A stretch of DNA of 14,521 nt from an uncultured Clostridia bacterium. GTDB taxonomy: Bacteria > Bacillota > Clostridia > Christensenellales > UBA1242. Positions 9,001 through 13,870 of the stretch are shown here, one piece after another. Below the pieces are notes generated by a model. It did no database searches. It saw only the letters and a list, made by a program, of their open reading frames with translations, and was not told the origin of the DNA. A program made the position numbers and the translations under genes. Within the stretch, counting starts at the first letter, position 1. The number at the start of each line of letters is the position of its first letter. Location of the stretch: positions 1 through 14,521 of the forward strand of contig CANQRC010000023.1 in the NCBI GenBank assembly GCA_947626155.1. The letters run 5' to 3'.

Positions 9001-11678
9001 CCCCAACTCAATTCAGATTTATTCTGCAAAAATTTTGACTCTTCAACAAGTTCATATTGTCCTGTTGATACGGTTTTCAAGGCAAAAAGAGGAGCTGTGT
9101 TGTCAATGAAGAAAATTCTAACCGCCCTGTTTCCTGCCTCATCAAAAACTTCAACCAAATAAAGCCCGTTTCCCGTTAAAACATAGGAGCCTGAGATTGT
9201 GCTTCCATTTTTGTAGTCGTGCGTGTTGCCCTCGTAGTCGAGCCAGGTTCTGCCCTCAGTGCTTAGGTCAACCATTTTATTTATTGGAATGCTCTTTGAA
9301 TCTGACGAAAGGAAAGCCGTGATAGCGCTGCTTGGGCTTTTATCATAAAACTGCTCAGAAATCAATGGGAAATATCTTGTAAAGGCATAAGTTTCTGCGC
9401 CACTTTTTTTATTTTTCCAAGACAAAATTATGCTTTGATTTGTCGAGAAGCCGCTAAGAGCCTCGCCAATTTGATATTGAGAGCCGCCAGCAAGGGTGGT
9501 CACATTTCTTGCGGTGATGTCCTCATATTCTTCAATGCCCTCCTTGTCAATTGTAAAGCGGTATTCGTCAAATGCGCCGGCAAGGTTAATTGGGAAGTCT
9601 GTTCTTGAGGCCACATCAGATTTATAGAAAAGTCTTATTGTGTAATGAGCGTTTTCTTGTAGCAAAACTGAGTTTTCTTTTTCTTCTGCGGATGCGGCTG
9701 CGAGAGATTTGTAACTTTCAAGGTCAATTCCGTTTTCGCCGTTAAAATCAGGAAGATAATTGTAAGTCTCAAATTCTTGGGCGTAAATTCTAATCATGAC
9801 TTTTCTTCTGTAAGCGTAGTCATCATTTTGGGTGTTGTCAACAATTTTGATGTCCTGATTATAGAAAAGCCCAGAGCCAATGTTTTCGTTTGAATCCTTT
9901 GTTGTGACACTTATTCTTGCCTGAGATGCAACAATTTCAAAGTAGAAAATTTGATAGAAAATTTGATTTGGTCTGCGGTCATTTGTTGTTTCCCAGTAGT
10001 CTTGGAAAGAATAGCCAAGAATGTAGATGTAAGTTCCCGCTTCACTTGAAATGTCGGTTAGGCCGGTGAAGTTTGCCCTGTAGAGGCTTTTTCCGTTCAA
10101 AGTGTCAACCGGCTCGTCATTTGGAGAGAACTTTCTTGTAGAGAAGACCAAGCTTGAGGCTGCTCTTCCATTTGTGCCGTTTAGTGTGGCATTTTGAGTA
10201 AATGTTATTGGTGTGTTGTCGGTTTTGATAGGGTTTTGAAGCCCTTTTACGAATTCAAGCACCTTTGTTGGGGTGAAAGTTTGTGTGTCGTTTTGCGTTA
10301 AATCAGAAGAACTATTTAAAAACTCGCTTGTAATGTCGGCACTGTTGTAAAATTTGCCATTTTCCATGTCATAAGATTTAAGTTCTTTTAAAGGATATTT
10401 CCCGTTCACTCTTTGAGCGTCAAAATCTGTGTAATTTGCTTGATAGCCATAAATATAAACAAGAATATTTTTAGATTTGTGGTGTGTAGGCGCGGTGAAG
10501 CCGTCCAATATGTATTTTTGATTTTTTTCGTCATTCACAAAAATTGCTTGAAGAGAAACAATATAGTTTCCTACATCAGTGAAATACAATCTGGCAGTCT
10601 TTTTTTCTTCGTTTAGTTTAATTGAGTATCTAACAATTTCATCACCAGTTGCCACAACGGTTTTTTGGTCTTTGTCATATTCAAATTTCATTGAACTTTC
10701 AATATCAGAAAGCGCTTTTGCAACATTGACTTCATAGCGGGTGTAGTCATATTCTATGTAAGGCAAAGAATTCTTTCTTTCTGTTGTGCCGTTTTTTGAA
10801 TAGTAGTTGCTGTAAAGATAATATGCATTTTCGCTGCTTGCGTCAGGGAAAGAAACTGTGTGGTCAAAATTTTGGTTTGTAACAATTGGTTGGTTGTTGT
10901 TCAAGTAGTTTTCTTGGTCTAGAACATAAAAATTGTAAACAACTTTTTCAGTAACTTCTTGAACCGCCTTAAAACTCTCTGCGTCTTCCTGTTTGTTATC
11001 CTGTCCGGCGGTGCAGGTGTATTTGACAAGGTTTATTTCAACAGTGTAAACGCCCTCAATCACTTTGCCGTTTTCGTCAGTGATTTTGATTGTATTGCTT
11101 TTTTCAGCGGCGGAAGGGTCAGTTTTCCAGTTTCTTTCAAAATACATCACAAAGCCTTCTGGAGAAACATTACAATTTTCAAATTGTTGATTGCCGCCTG
11201 TTATAAAATTGAACTCAGAGTCAAAATTATGTCCATGGATGTCCTTTTGCTCCTCTCCGTTTATAAAGAAGTTGATTGAGTCTATGTCAAAGAAGTTGAA
11301 GTAAGTGGTGTTGTTTGGGTCTGGATAATAGCAATAATCATACAGGTCGTCTCTTGTGCCACTAGGCAACCCACCCTCAAAGGAAAGTTTAAGATAGTTT
11401 GTCTCGGTTGAGCTGAAAGACAAAAAGGTGTTGTAGTCCATAAGGTTGTCGGTTGTCTCTTGAGCCACAATCTGATCTTCTACTGTAACGTTTATTAAAT
11501 CCTGCGCTCTAAAATAATCTGGGACAATATTTTGCCTGTCCGCACCTTCATCCGCTACCGTTGAAGCGTAGGCAAGGTTTGTGCCTGTTTGTTTTAGTGC
11601 AAAAATTCCTGTGCCTAAAAAACAAAGCGCAAGAAATATGTAAAGGATACTTTTAGATAAAAAATGTTTTCTTTCCAT
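3060..11678 (-). CDS. Giant secreted Ig-like-repeat surface protein, membrane-anchored, 2872 aa
   Basis: The ATG at 11678 is preferred because GAGAGG lies 5 nt upstream; a GTG at 11684, two codons earlier, would overlap that site. The N-terminus has basic residues (ERKHFLSK), a hydrophobic core (ILYIFLALCFLGTGIFAL) and an AYA|S cleavage site near residue 38. The rest is a chain of beta-rich modules. Recurring closing strands include DEAGNRAVRIFF plus the linker DNTAPLF (about 845), GKYIITRKYS (1200), GTYFIRVSQGR (1440), ITVDLSAPH (1608), GRYTIYFTDDAGN (2515) and GVYTITVN (2715). This pattern is typical of bacterial Ig-like arrays. A transmembrane helix (about 2840-2864) precedes the tail KLRKRISVK. 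There is no LPXTG, no S-layer motif and no catalytic motif that I can see. Cysteines are few. It is probably an exported adhesin or cell-envelope stalk, transcribed alone, convergent with the similar left-hand gene. The coding call is near certain; the function is inferred from architecture. Confidence -1.
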   Translation of the reverse strand: MERKHFLSKSILYIFLALCFLGTGIFALKQTGTNLAYASTVADEGADRQNIVPDYFRAQDLINVTVEDQIVAQETTDNLMDYNTFLSFSSTETNYLKLSFEGGLPSGTRDDLYDYCYYPDPNNTTYFNFFDIDSINFFINGEEQKDIHGHNFDSEFNFITGGNQQFENCNVSPEGFVMYFERNWKTDPSAAEKSNTIKITDENGKVIEGVYTVEINLVKYTCTAGQDNKQEDAESFKAVQEVTEKVVYNFYVLDQENYLNNNQPIVTNQNFDHTVSFPDASSENAYYLYSNYYSKNGTTERKNSLPYIEYDYTRYEVNVAKALSDIESSMKFEYDKDQKTVVATGDEIVRYSIKLNEEKKTARLYFTDVGNYIVSLQAIFVNDEKNQKYILDGFTAPTHHKSKNILVYIYGYQANYTDFDAQRVNGKYPLKELKSYDMENGKFYNSADITSEFLNSSSDLTQNDTQTFTPTKVLEFVKGLQNPIKTDNTPITFTQNATLNGTNGRAASSLVFSTRKFSPNDEPVDTLNGKSLYRANFTGLTDISSEAGTYIYILGYSFQDYWETTNDRRPNQIFYQIFYFEIVASQARISVTTKDSNENIGSGLFYNQDIKIVDNTQNDDYAYRRKVMIRIYAQEFETYNYLPDFNGENGIDLESYKSLAAASAEEKENSVLLQENAHYTIRLFYKSDVASRTDFPINLAGAFDEYRFTIDKEGIEEYEDITARNVTTLAGGSQYQIGEALSGFSTNQSIILSWKNKKSGAETYAFTRYFPLISEQFYDKSPSSAITAFLSSDSKSIPINKMVDLSTEGRTWLDYEGNTHDYKNGSTISGSYVLTGNGLYLVEVFDEAGNRAVRIFFIDNTAPLFALKTVSTGQYELVEESKFLQNKSELSWGENKAIYLANLNTKFDQNVESATLSDDLFKNSSGNQSADIYSAFYALEHGEKSNLTAINVGVTPKEGEVSHLLKDKTYSGWYLTIPINEVNWYLNGSEWAELKGKSSFEIDVQEEANYTFLLRDASNTRFVPASKGETDVVHYQNYYSARQEVVISFDKSKFGISFEGYGSFLNSDATYETGTKQENGKEYKYKTSYLAPVSLQESFYVSIIPTVVESNTKTQVESVKMQYFPYIEKPTEDAHTYTYVDDGFKDKEVTYHYYTLSETATIQETLYEYGKDDAPKENEAKKMPINVVNNATQPGKYIITRKYSTDNGFVYNETKDYFERSLVLYVDPNPVVSDQTTVTDDDGSHVEGLVGGEIFVGMYDNGKDASLVVTFPDSPNGNKNGQTLYNSDSTVNNVLTTNKFPVKLYVPVSKYTKYAHLIKGSGSEGSYEIEVEDNEDVQNYTTIEEQAQELEKTSLLISEYALFVEVYENYNGTPPTQSQLIATSEMDSDKLFVKKEVQGRKYIVGINENAITNGFLKLYKPNTQDEVFELKNDGTYFIRVSQGRFSTSSGATQFSGGALEFLMTIEKSNPDFDARLEGSAISLKSDTVLDSKGKAIQNYYTNQSSVNLVWDRGSEYMAEIDIDAIEFEAHTGNKTEKFYGGGKDKDGQDRKTPWLKEPEVSNTSYIGQISLSNMGIYTNGGYVDITMQFKNHDDDYYQVCKKRITVDLSAPHTNIDNLVQTSTEGGYIPNFSENSLRTKLTVNNGTARSNDETSYNISKNTDAFAYYSYTVSKDYLKTLQNTTDAYEIYVRDFMNGERDEKYDPNNDTKETTYSDFLSSRSSFKTIDKQDSFVGGRYYEIVETDRADNLTIYTIYVLDYSERGEDNEEENKLITYNAPIKSGNQDQQIVEKAYTIADYNNAKTHNMNHNIYSRPGFELKGINFFGEAWTQIKVQLRNTLGIVYNTTYYMTTPNTTANGKILKFDPSGTSQEVDISSLFSEISNTSSLYKSCLTIYNRQFGLEGQREEAFYFNFQTIELSYNWPTLESQDSEFVGFEAFSETVLNSTEFARSFVTEINIYRDNTSTGTPLLGENGLVNKLGLASIWQEINNSNYVTTTVNGTALRFVLNPNFQQNTRLIYEFTDNYGTKYSEVRLYRETIITSEVGCASGNLYAYYDSTLGRTYYVAENGFAFTYNENIYVPQVYYLTTSDGTPCAKDLDADDNLEEPEKGGYLLKNKTGDTAIKTITYNVNEARLQAEQNTDEARYYLAFELQLWDTTGAYRRSVYFVLYNKLPKINKNAGFTLASGEFKLLDANGNNRTEEVVSGKLENAMLSQLQLLYSQPSVNDEHTLVPVRYSISTDGMNYTQLSSPSTTLKCPDEVGIQTYYLKIWYDETYLQNAYGGPRYVFGAVPNNVIYRFNLTAQTTTYWVEMETSSGVVIVKRSNTDYHSPAKENTPSITYTNHYKVNMRYVDGQTAVRVKSNEENNVRAEIEKVFSDSDTVTSVLYHITNKKEDGTLPDNVAAIDTYIVITFIPPSSNFIQEFYADDQTGALNTSKNLTGYTSENVIVSADNPQTSEITLRWTRYNGISSNLNNIRILKDDVQFTPDVTLVRELTSETNTEKEFSEITLKRSGRYTIYFTDDAGNIQRFGSGNGQTDMFTLIFLKDVPFTLTYTDITAEREVTVDPINKASYNGVVTLRIDPATSSYYTESGPQITVERNGRAYTVAQTNNSYVFSQSGNYRVKFSATTRLGNTPNVALREEWYEFTIINEDQYRYSYIMNEYEKYYVEKILRNGIDMTETFVQTLNLPKIRVGEKYYLSKLILSYLDEKTGAGVYTITVNSNNRALSNASWTYKVTIQTGQAPIRISVAQGETTTGNVTITYNVRNMWNAMGECTVRVISYDRSASGEVVYSHHITSENNSGDGNYVLSAEGTFFIQVVTGENNDPLFSWKVTKKAPMNAATIIAIVLSAIALVVIIFLIFKLRKRISVK

Positions 11679-11683
11679 AAACA

Positions 11684-11689
11684 CCTCTC
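11684..11689 (-). promoter_or_regulatory. Ribosome binding site that decides the giant gene's start
   Basis: The minus strand reads GAGAGG, then TGTTT, then ATG (11678-11676). The 5-nt spacing suits the ATG. The upstream in-frame GTG uses the last base of this site, so it cannot be served by it. Confidence -1.
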
Positions 11690-11702
11690 ATTTACTTCTT
11701 TT

Positions 11703-11711
11703 ATTTTAGCA
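11703..11711 (-). promoter_or_regulatory. Candidate extended -10 promoter of the giant gene
   Basis: The minus strand reads TGCTAAAAT, an extended -10 (TGN plus TAAAAT), about 25 nt upstream of the start codon. The -35 region is only T-rich (TTGTTT, about 16 nt upstream) and matches poorly. It would give a very short 5' leader that contains the ribosome binding site. Confidence -1.
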
Positions 11712-11742
11712 CAAATAAAAAATAAAACAAAATAAAATAAGA

Positions 11743-11763
11743 TATTATTTATTATAAATAATA
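11743..11763. other. AT-only inverted repeat in the divergent spacer
   Basis: TATTATT (11743-11749) and AATAATA (11757-11763) flank a 7-nt loop in a stretch that is almost pure A+T. It could be a regulator site or a chance product of the composition. The spacer (11690-11935) must hold the promoters of both divergent genes; several TATAAT-like strings are present and I cannot pick the plus-strand one. Confidence -1.
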
Positions 11764-11814
11764 AATATATTAATATACAAAAATAAATCTCCCATATTTT
11801 AATGGAAAGAAAAA

Positions 11815-11853
11815 ATGGCTAAAAAAATAAATAAAAAATCAAAAAATGCTTAA
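11815..11853 (+). other. 12-codon Lys-rich open frame abutting the membrane-protein frame
   Basis: ATG at 11815 is preceded by GGAAAG at 5 nt spacing, the only recognisable ribosome binding site between 11700 and 11936. It encodes MAKKINKKSKNA and stops at TAA 11851. The stop overlaps the ATG at 11846 of the longer frame (ATGCTTAA). It may be a coupled leader peptide. It may instead be the true beginning of the membrane-protein gene, cut off by one extra T at 11850-11851: the next frame continues the same peptide motif (KKSLKNA, KKSIKNA). Confidence -1.
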
Positions 11854-11892
11854 AAAATCATTAAAAAACGCAAAAAAATCAATAAAAAACGC
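11830..11892 (+). repeat. Three 21-bp-type tandem units encoding KKSxKNA
   Basis: Units at 11851-11871 and 11872-11892 are 21 nt each and differ at a few positions; both contain AAAAAATCA and AAAAAACGC. A shorter, degenerate unit precedes them (about 11830-11850). In the frame of the downstream gene the two full units encode KKSLKNA and KKSIKNA; in the upstream frame the degenerate unit encodes KKSKNA. Homopolymer A runs make this stretch prone to slippage or sequencing error. Confidence -1.
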
Positions 11893-11935
11893 ATTTTTTT
11901 GTAATTTTTTAATATTTTTTCATCAAAATATTTTT

Positions 11936-12505
11936 ATGAAGGAATTTTTTAAAAATTTATTTTTATATTTAAGCGCTTTTGTGCCAATGTATTTTTTGGT
12001 GCTTGTGAGGCTGGTGATTGAGATTTTAAATTCAAACCTCTCCTTCAATGTTTTAAACACAATAAATTCGGTGACTCTTCTTCTGTTGATTGGTCTTGGC
12101 ATCTTTGGGCTTGTTTGGAATGTTAAAATTTCTTCCGCAAAAACCATAACAATAAAAATTGTTTCCAAAACAAACATCACCGACAAACACTTCTTGGGCT
12201 ATTTTTCTCTTTTTGTTTTTTTTGCCATTCCGCTTGACCTTTCGCTTGTCAGCGCATATTGCGTCTATGTGCTTGTGCTTATTATGATAGGTATAGTTTA
12301 TATAAACAATTCTTTATATTATATAAATCCGCTTTTGAACCTGCTTGGATACAATTTTTATGATATTGAATATATTGAAGAGGGGTGCAGCCAAACAAAG
12401 GCGGCAAAAATTTTCTACCGCGGCGAACTTAAAATTGAGGGCAGGGTTTACAAGGTGAAAGTTAAAAATGAGCATTTTTGCTTTATAGACAAGAAAAATT
12501 CTTAA
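11936..12505 (+). CDS. Small four-helix membrane protein, possibly KwaA-like
   Basis: From the ATG at 11936 the product has 189 aa. Hydrophobic segments lie at about 7-28, 43-62, 86-102 and 105-125. A short motif follows (YYINPLLNLLGYNFYDIE, 128-145), then a polar C-terminal tail of about 45 residues likely to be cytosolic. Four helices, an aromatic-Asn-Pro turn and a short beta-rich tail are, from memory, the layout of KwaA-type membrane proteins of the Kiwa anti-phage system. I cannot confirm homology and no KwaB (DUF4868) neighbour is seen. The start is uncertain: the frame extends back to ATG 11846 and neither start has a Shine-Dalgarno site. The 30 extra residues are Lys-, Phe- and Asn-rich and look non-coding, apart from the KKSxKNA repeat. 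It is divergent from the giant gene, with about 100 nt to the next gene, which has its own promoter. Confidence -1.
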   Translation: MKEFFKNLFLYLSAFVPMYFLVLVRLVIEILNSNLSFNVLNTINSVTLLLLIGLGIFGLVWNVKISSAKTITIKIVSKTNITDKHFLGYFSLFVFFAIPLDLSLVSAYCVYVLVLIMIGIVYINNSLYYINPLLNLLGYNFYDIEYIEEGCSQTKAAKIFYRGELKIEGRVYKVKVKNEHFCFIDKKNS

Positions 12506-12540
12506 GTTTTTCATAAGAACCTTAAATTTTGGCAAAAACC

Positions 12541-12570
12541 TTGACTTTGACCTCTTCAATGAGGTATAAT
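12541..12570 (+). promoter_or_regulatory. Sigma-A-type promoter of the 232-aa gene
   Basis: TTGACT (12541-12546) and a perfect TATAAT (12565-12570) are separated by 18 nt. The expected start of transcription near 12577 leaves a leader of about 33 nt before the ATG. Confidence -1.
12550..12565. promoter_or_regulatory. Inverted repeat between -35 and -10, possible operator
   Basis: ACCTC-TTCAAT-GAGGT is a perfect 5-bp inverted repeat filling the promoter spacer and touching the -10 box. A dimeric repressor bound here would block RNA polymerase. The bound protein is unknown, and the match is short enough to have arisen by chance. Confidence -1.
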
Positions 12571-12596
12571 AGCGTGGTCCACATTTTGGGGACAAT

Positions 12597-12604
12597 AAAA
12601 GGAG
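12597..12604 (+). promoter_or_regulatory. Strong ribosome binding site fixing the ATG at 12610
   Basis: AAAAGGAG lies 5 nt upstream of ATG 12610. The open frame reaches back to a TTG at 12529, but that would place the promoter inside the coding region, so the ATG is the start. Confidence -1.
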
Positions 12605-12609
12605 ACATT

Positions 12610-13308
12610 ATGATTTCTTCATATGAAAGAAACGAGATGCTTGATGATAATTTTGCTTCTTCAATAAAAGAACACGAAAGGGCTTATATAGAAAATTTTA
12701 AAAAGGGCAAAGTTGAGCCACTGATTGCCAAAATGAGCAATTGCAATCTTGATTTGTATTACAGGCTCAAGAATGGTTTTCCTGACGAGAGAAATTCTCA
12801 GTTTATCAAAAGGGAAATGGAAATAAAGGGCAGCATTTCAAAGCAAAAACTTGAGTATCAAAGGCTGCTTAATGAATTGACAAAGGTTGGAGTTGAATTC
12901 CATACGGGTGCTGAGATGCAGAACGGCATTTTTGACATTTGTAAAACCCTGCTTGACGCAGCGATAAAATACGACTTTCCAGAACAGGCCATTGACACAA
13001 TCAAAATTATGCAGGACGAGAGAATTGTTGGGGAGGAAAATAGCAAATTTGTTGCAGTTGAGCCGCTTAAAGGTGTTTCGCGAAGTTATATCAAAAGATA
13101 CTACAATGAAAGCACAGAGAAAATGGAAAGGGTTGACCTCAAAATGGCAATTAGAAATGTAGTGAACCGCGCTCTTTCAGGAGAGTTTGGGGATAGAAGT
13201 GAGATGACGGAAGAAAACCTCACTCCAAAAGAATTTCAAAGCGTGTTCAAACAAATCTTTAGAGAAGCGGCAGATCAGCAAAGCAAACTTAACAAAACAA
13301 GGGCGTAA
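12610..13308 (+). CDS. Uncharacterised soluble 232-aa protein
   Basis: I do not recognise this protein. It has no signal peptide and no membrane segment, and is rich in Lys, Glu and Arg, so it is probably cytoplasmic. Most of it reads as amphipathic helices. Residues about 62-95 (many Lys/Glu around KRE and EYQRLLNEL) could form a helical hairpin. A central block (100-135) contains GIFDICKTLLDAAIKYDFPEQAIDTI. Residues 141-166 (EENSKFVAVEPL then SRSYIKRYY) look more beta-rich. The C-terminal 35 residues are helical and charged. Two cysteines (45, 111) show no metal-binding pattern. It is a single-gene unit with its own promoter, operator-like palindrome, strong ribosome binding site and terminator. 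KwaB was considered because of the upstream membrane protein, but length and sequence do not support it. The coding call is secure from signals and codon structure. Confidence -1.
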   Translation: MISSYERNEMLDDNFASSIKEHERAYIENFKKGKVEPLIAKMSNCNLDLYYRLKNGFPDERNSQFIKREMEIKGSISKQKLEYQRLLNELTKVGVEFHTGAEMQNGIFDICKTLLDAAIKYDFPEQAIDTIKIMQDERIVGEENSKFVAVEPLKGVSRSYIKRYYNESTEKMERVDLKMAIRNVVNRALSGEFGDRSEMTEENLTPKEFQSVFKQIFREAADQQSKLNKTRA

Positions 13309-13326
13309 ATTCTTACGCTCTTTTTT
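13301..13326 (+). terminator. Intrinsic terminator overlapping the stop codon of the 232-aa gene
   Basis: GGGCGTAA (13301-13308) pairs with TTACGCTC (13313-13320) around an ATTC loop, as 8 bp including one G-U pair, and is followed by six Ts. The TAA stop codon forms part of the stem, so a terminating ribosome would cover the left arm. Confidence -1.
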
Positions 13327-13613
13327 ATTTGTATTTAATTATATTATAAATGTTATTTGATATATAATATAGACGCAACTTGTTTTGGCTGCGGACAAGT
13401 CCCTGAAATGTTTTAAAAATTGTTCTTGTTCGGAGAAAAAAATTTTGTTCTTTTTTGTGCTTTTCTAAGAAATTTTTAAAAAACTTTTCACTTTTTTTCA
13501 AGAAATTTTTGCCAAATTTTGCGCCATTTTGCGAACACGCGGTGGGACGTCTGGGCTTTTTAAAAAATATCCAAAAAATTTTTAAAAATTTTAAATTTTT
13601 TTTGAAAAAAGTG
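13327..13613. other. AT-rich spacer upstream of the 23S promoter, no gene supported
   Basis: The stretch is dominated by A and T tracts. A TATAAT at 13363-13368 has no good -35. About 10 nt after it, ACTTGT (13378-13383) and ACAAGT (13395-13400) could form a hairpin with an 11-nt loop, so a small transcript is possible but weak. The A and T tracts at 13561-13612 abut the rRNA promoter and may act as an UP element. The 61-codon open frame at 13455-13640 is low-complexity Phe/Lys and runs into the promoter, so it is not called. Confidence -1.
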
Positions 13614-13643
13614 TTGACAAATATTTTTGCATTGTGTTAGAAT
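13614..13643 (+). promoter_or_regulatory. rRNA promoter in front of 23S
   Basis: A perfect TTGACA (13614-13619) and TAGAAT (13638-13643) are separated by 18 nt. A-tracts of UP-element type lie directly upstream. Transcription should start near 13650, about 220 nt before mature 23S. It is one of the two strongest promoters in the window. Confidence -1.
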
Positions 13644-13648
13644 ACGAA

Positions 13649-13687
13649 TGCTGACGCAAACGGAGGTTGATGATTCAACTGTCAGCA
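13649..13687 (+). other. Stem-loop at the start of the rRNA leader
   Basis: TGCTGAC (13649-13655) pairs with GTCAGCA (13681-13687), enclosing an inner hairpin GTTGA-TGAT-TCAAC (13666-13679). It begins at about the transcription start, so it would cap the nascent pre-rRNA. Confidence -1.
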
Positions 13688-13688
13688 C

Positions 13689-13701
13689 AGTTCTTTGACA
13701 A
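13689..13701 (+). promoter_or_regulatory. boxA antitermination element
   Basis: AGTTCTTTGACAA, continuing ACTACATA, matches the boxA form seen before Firmicutes rRNA genes (of the type TGTTCTTTGAAAACTA). It follows the leader stem-loop at once. The Nus-factor complex that binds boxA lets RNA polymerase read through rRNA genes without Rho termination. Confidence -1.
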
Positions 13702-13870
13702 CTACATATTTTGAAAGATTAAAGTCAAATATTATACGAGTTTAACTTTAAACATTTATGTTTAACTAATCGTAATACGAAATATTTGCATACTTTAAAT
13801 AAAGTCGAGTATAAGAGTTCGTTTTTCAATTTTGAAATGCGAATGCGAAAATGCTAAGAAAATCCAATAT
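13702..13870 (+). other. 23S pre-rRNA 5' leader
   Basis: This AT-rich leader lies between boxA and mature 23S. Possible pairings are TTAAACAT/ATGTTTAA (13748-13765), TCGT/ACGA (13770-13780) and TTCGTTTTTC/GAAATGCGAA (13818-13843, imperfect). It contains no tRNA cloverleaf and no 16S 3' end (CACCTCCT-type sequence). The segment nearest 23S should pair with the 3' flank of 23S for processing, but that flank lies outside the window. Confidence -1.

Noticed and set aside
12610..13308. KwaB partner of a Kiwa system
   Set aside because: It is shorter than KwaB as I recall it (about 315 aa), shows no DUF4868-like features I can recognise, and has its own promoter.
13455..13640. 61-codon Phe/Lys-rich open frame
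   Set aside because: It is low-complexity A/T-tract translation, has no ribosome binding site, and overlaps the rRNA promoter.
13309..13870. 16S rRNA 3' end or spacer tRNA before 23S
   Set aside because: I looked for the CACCTCCT-type 16S end and for tRNA motifs (GGTTCGA-type T arm, CCA end) and found neither.
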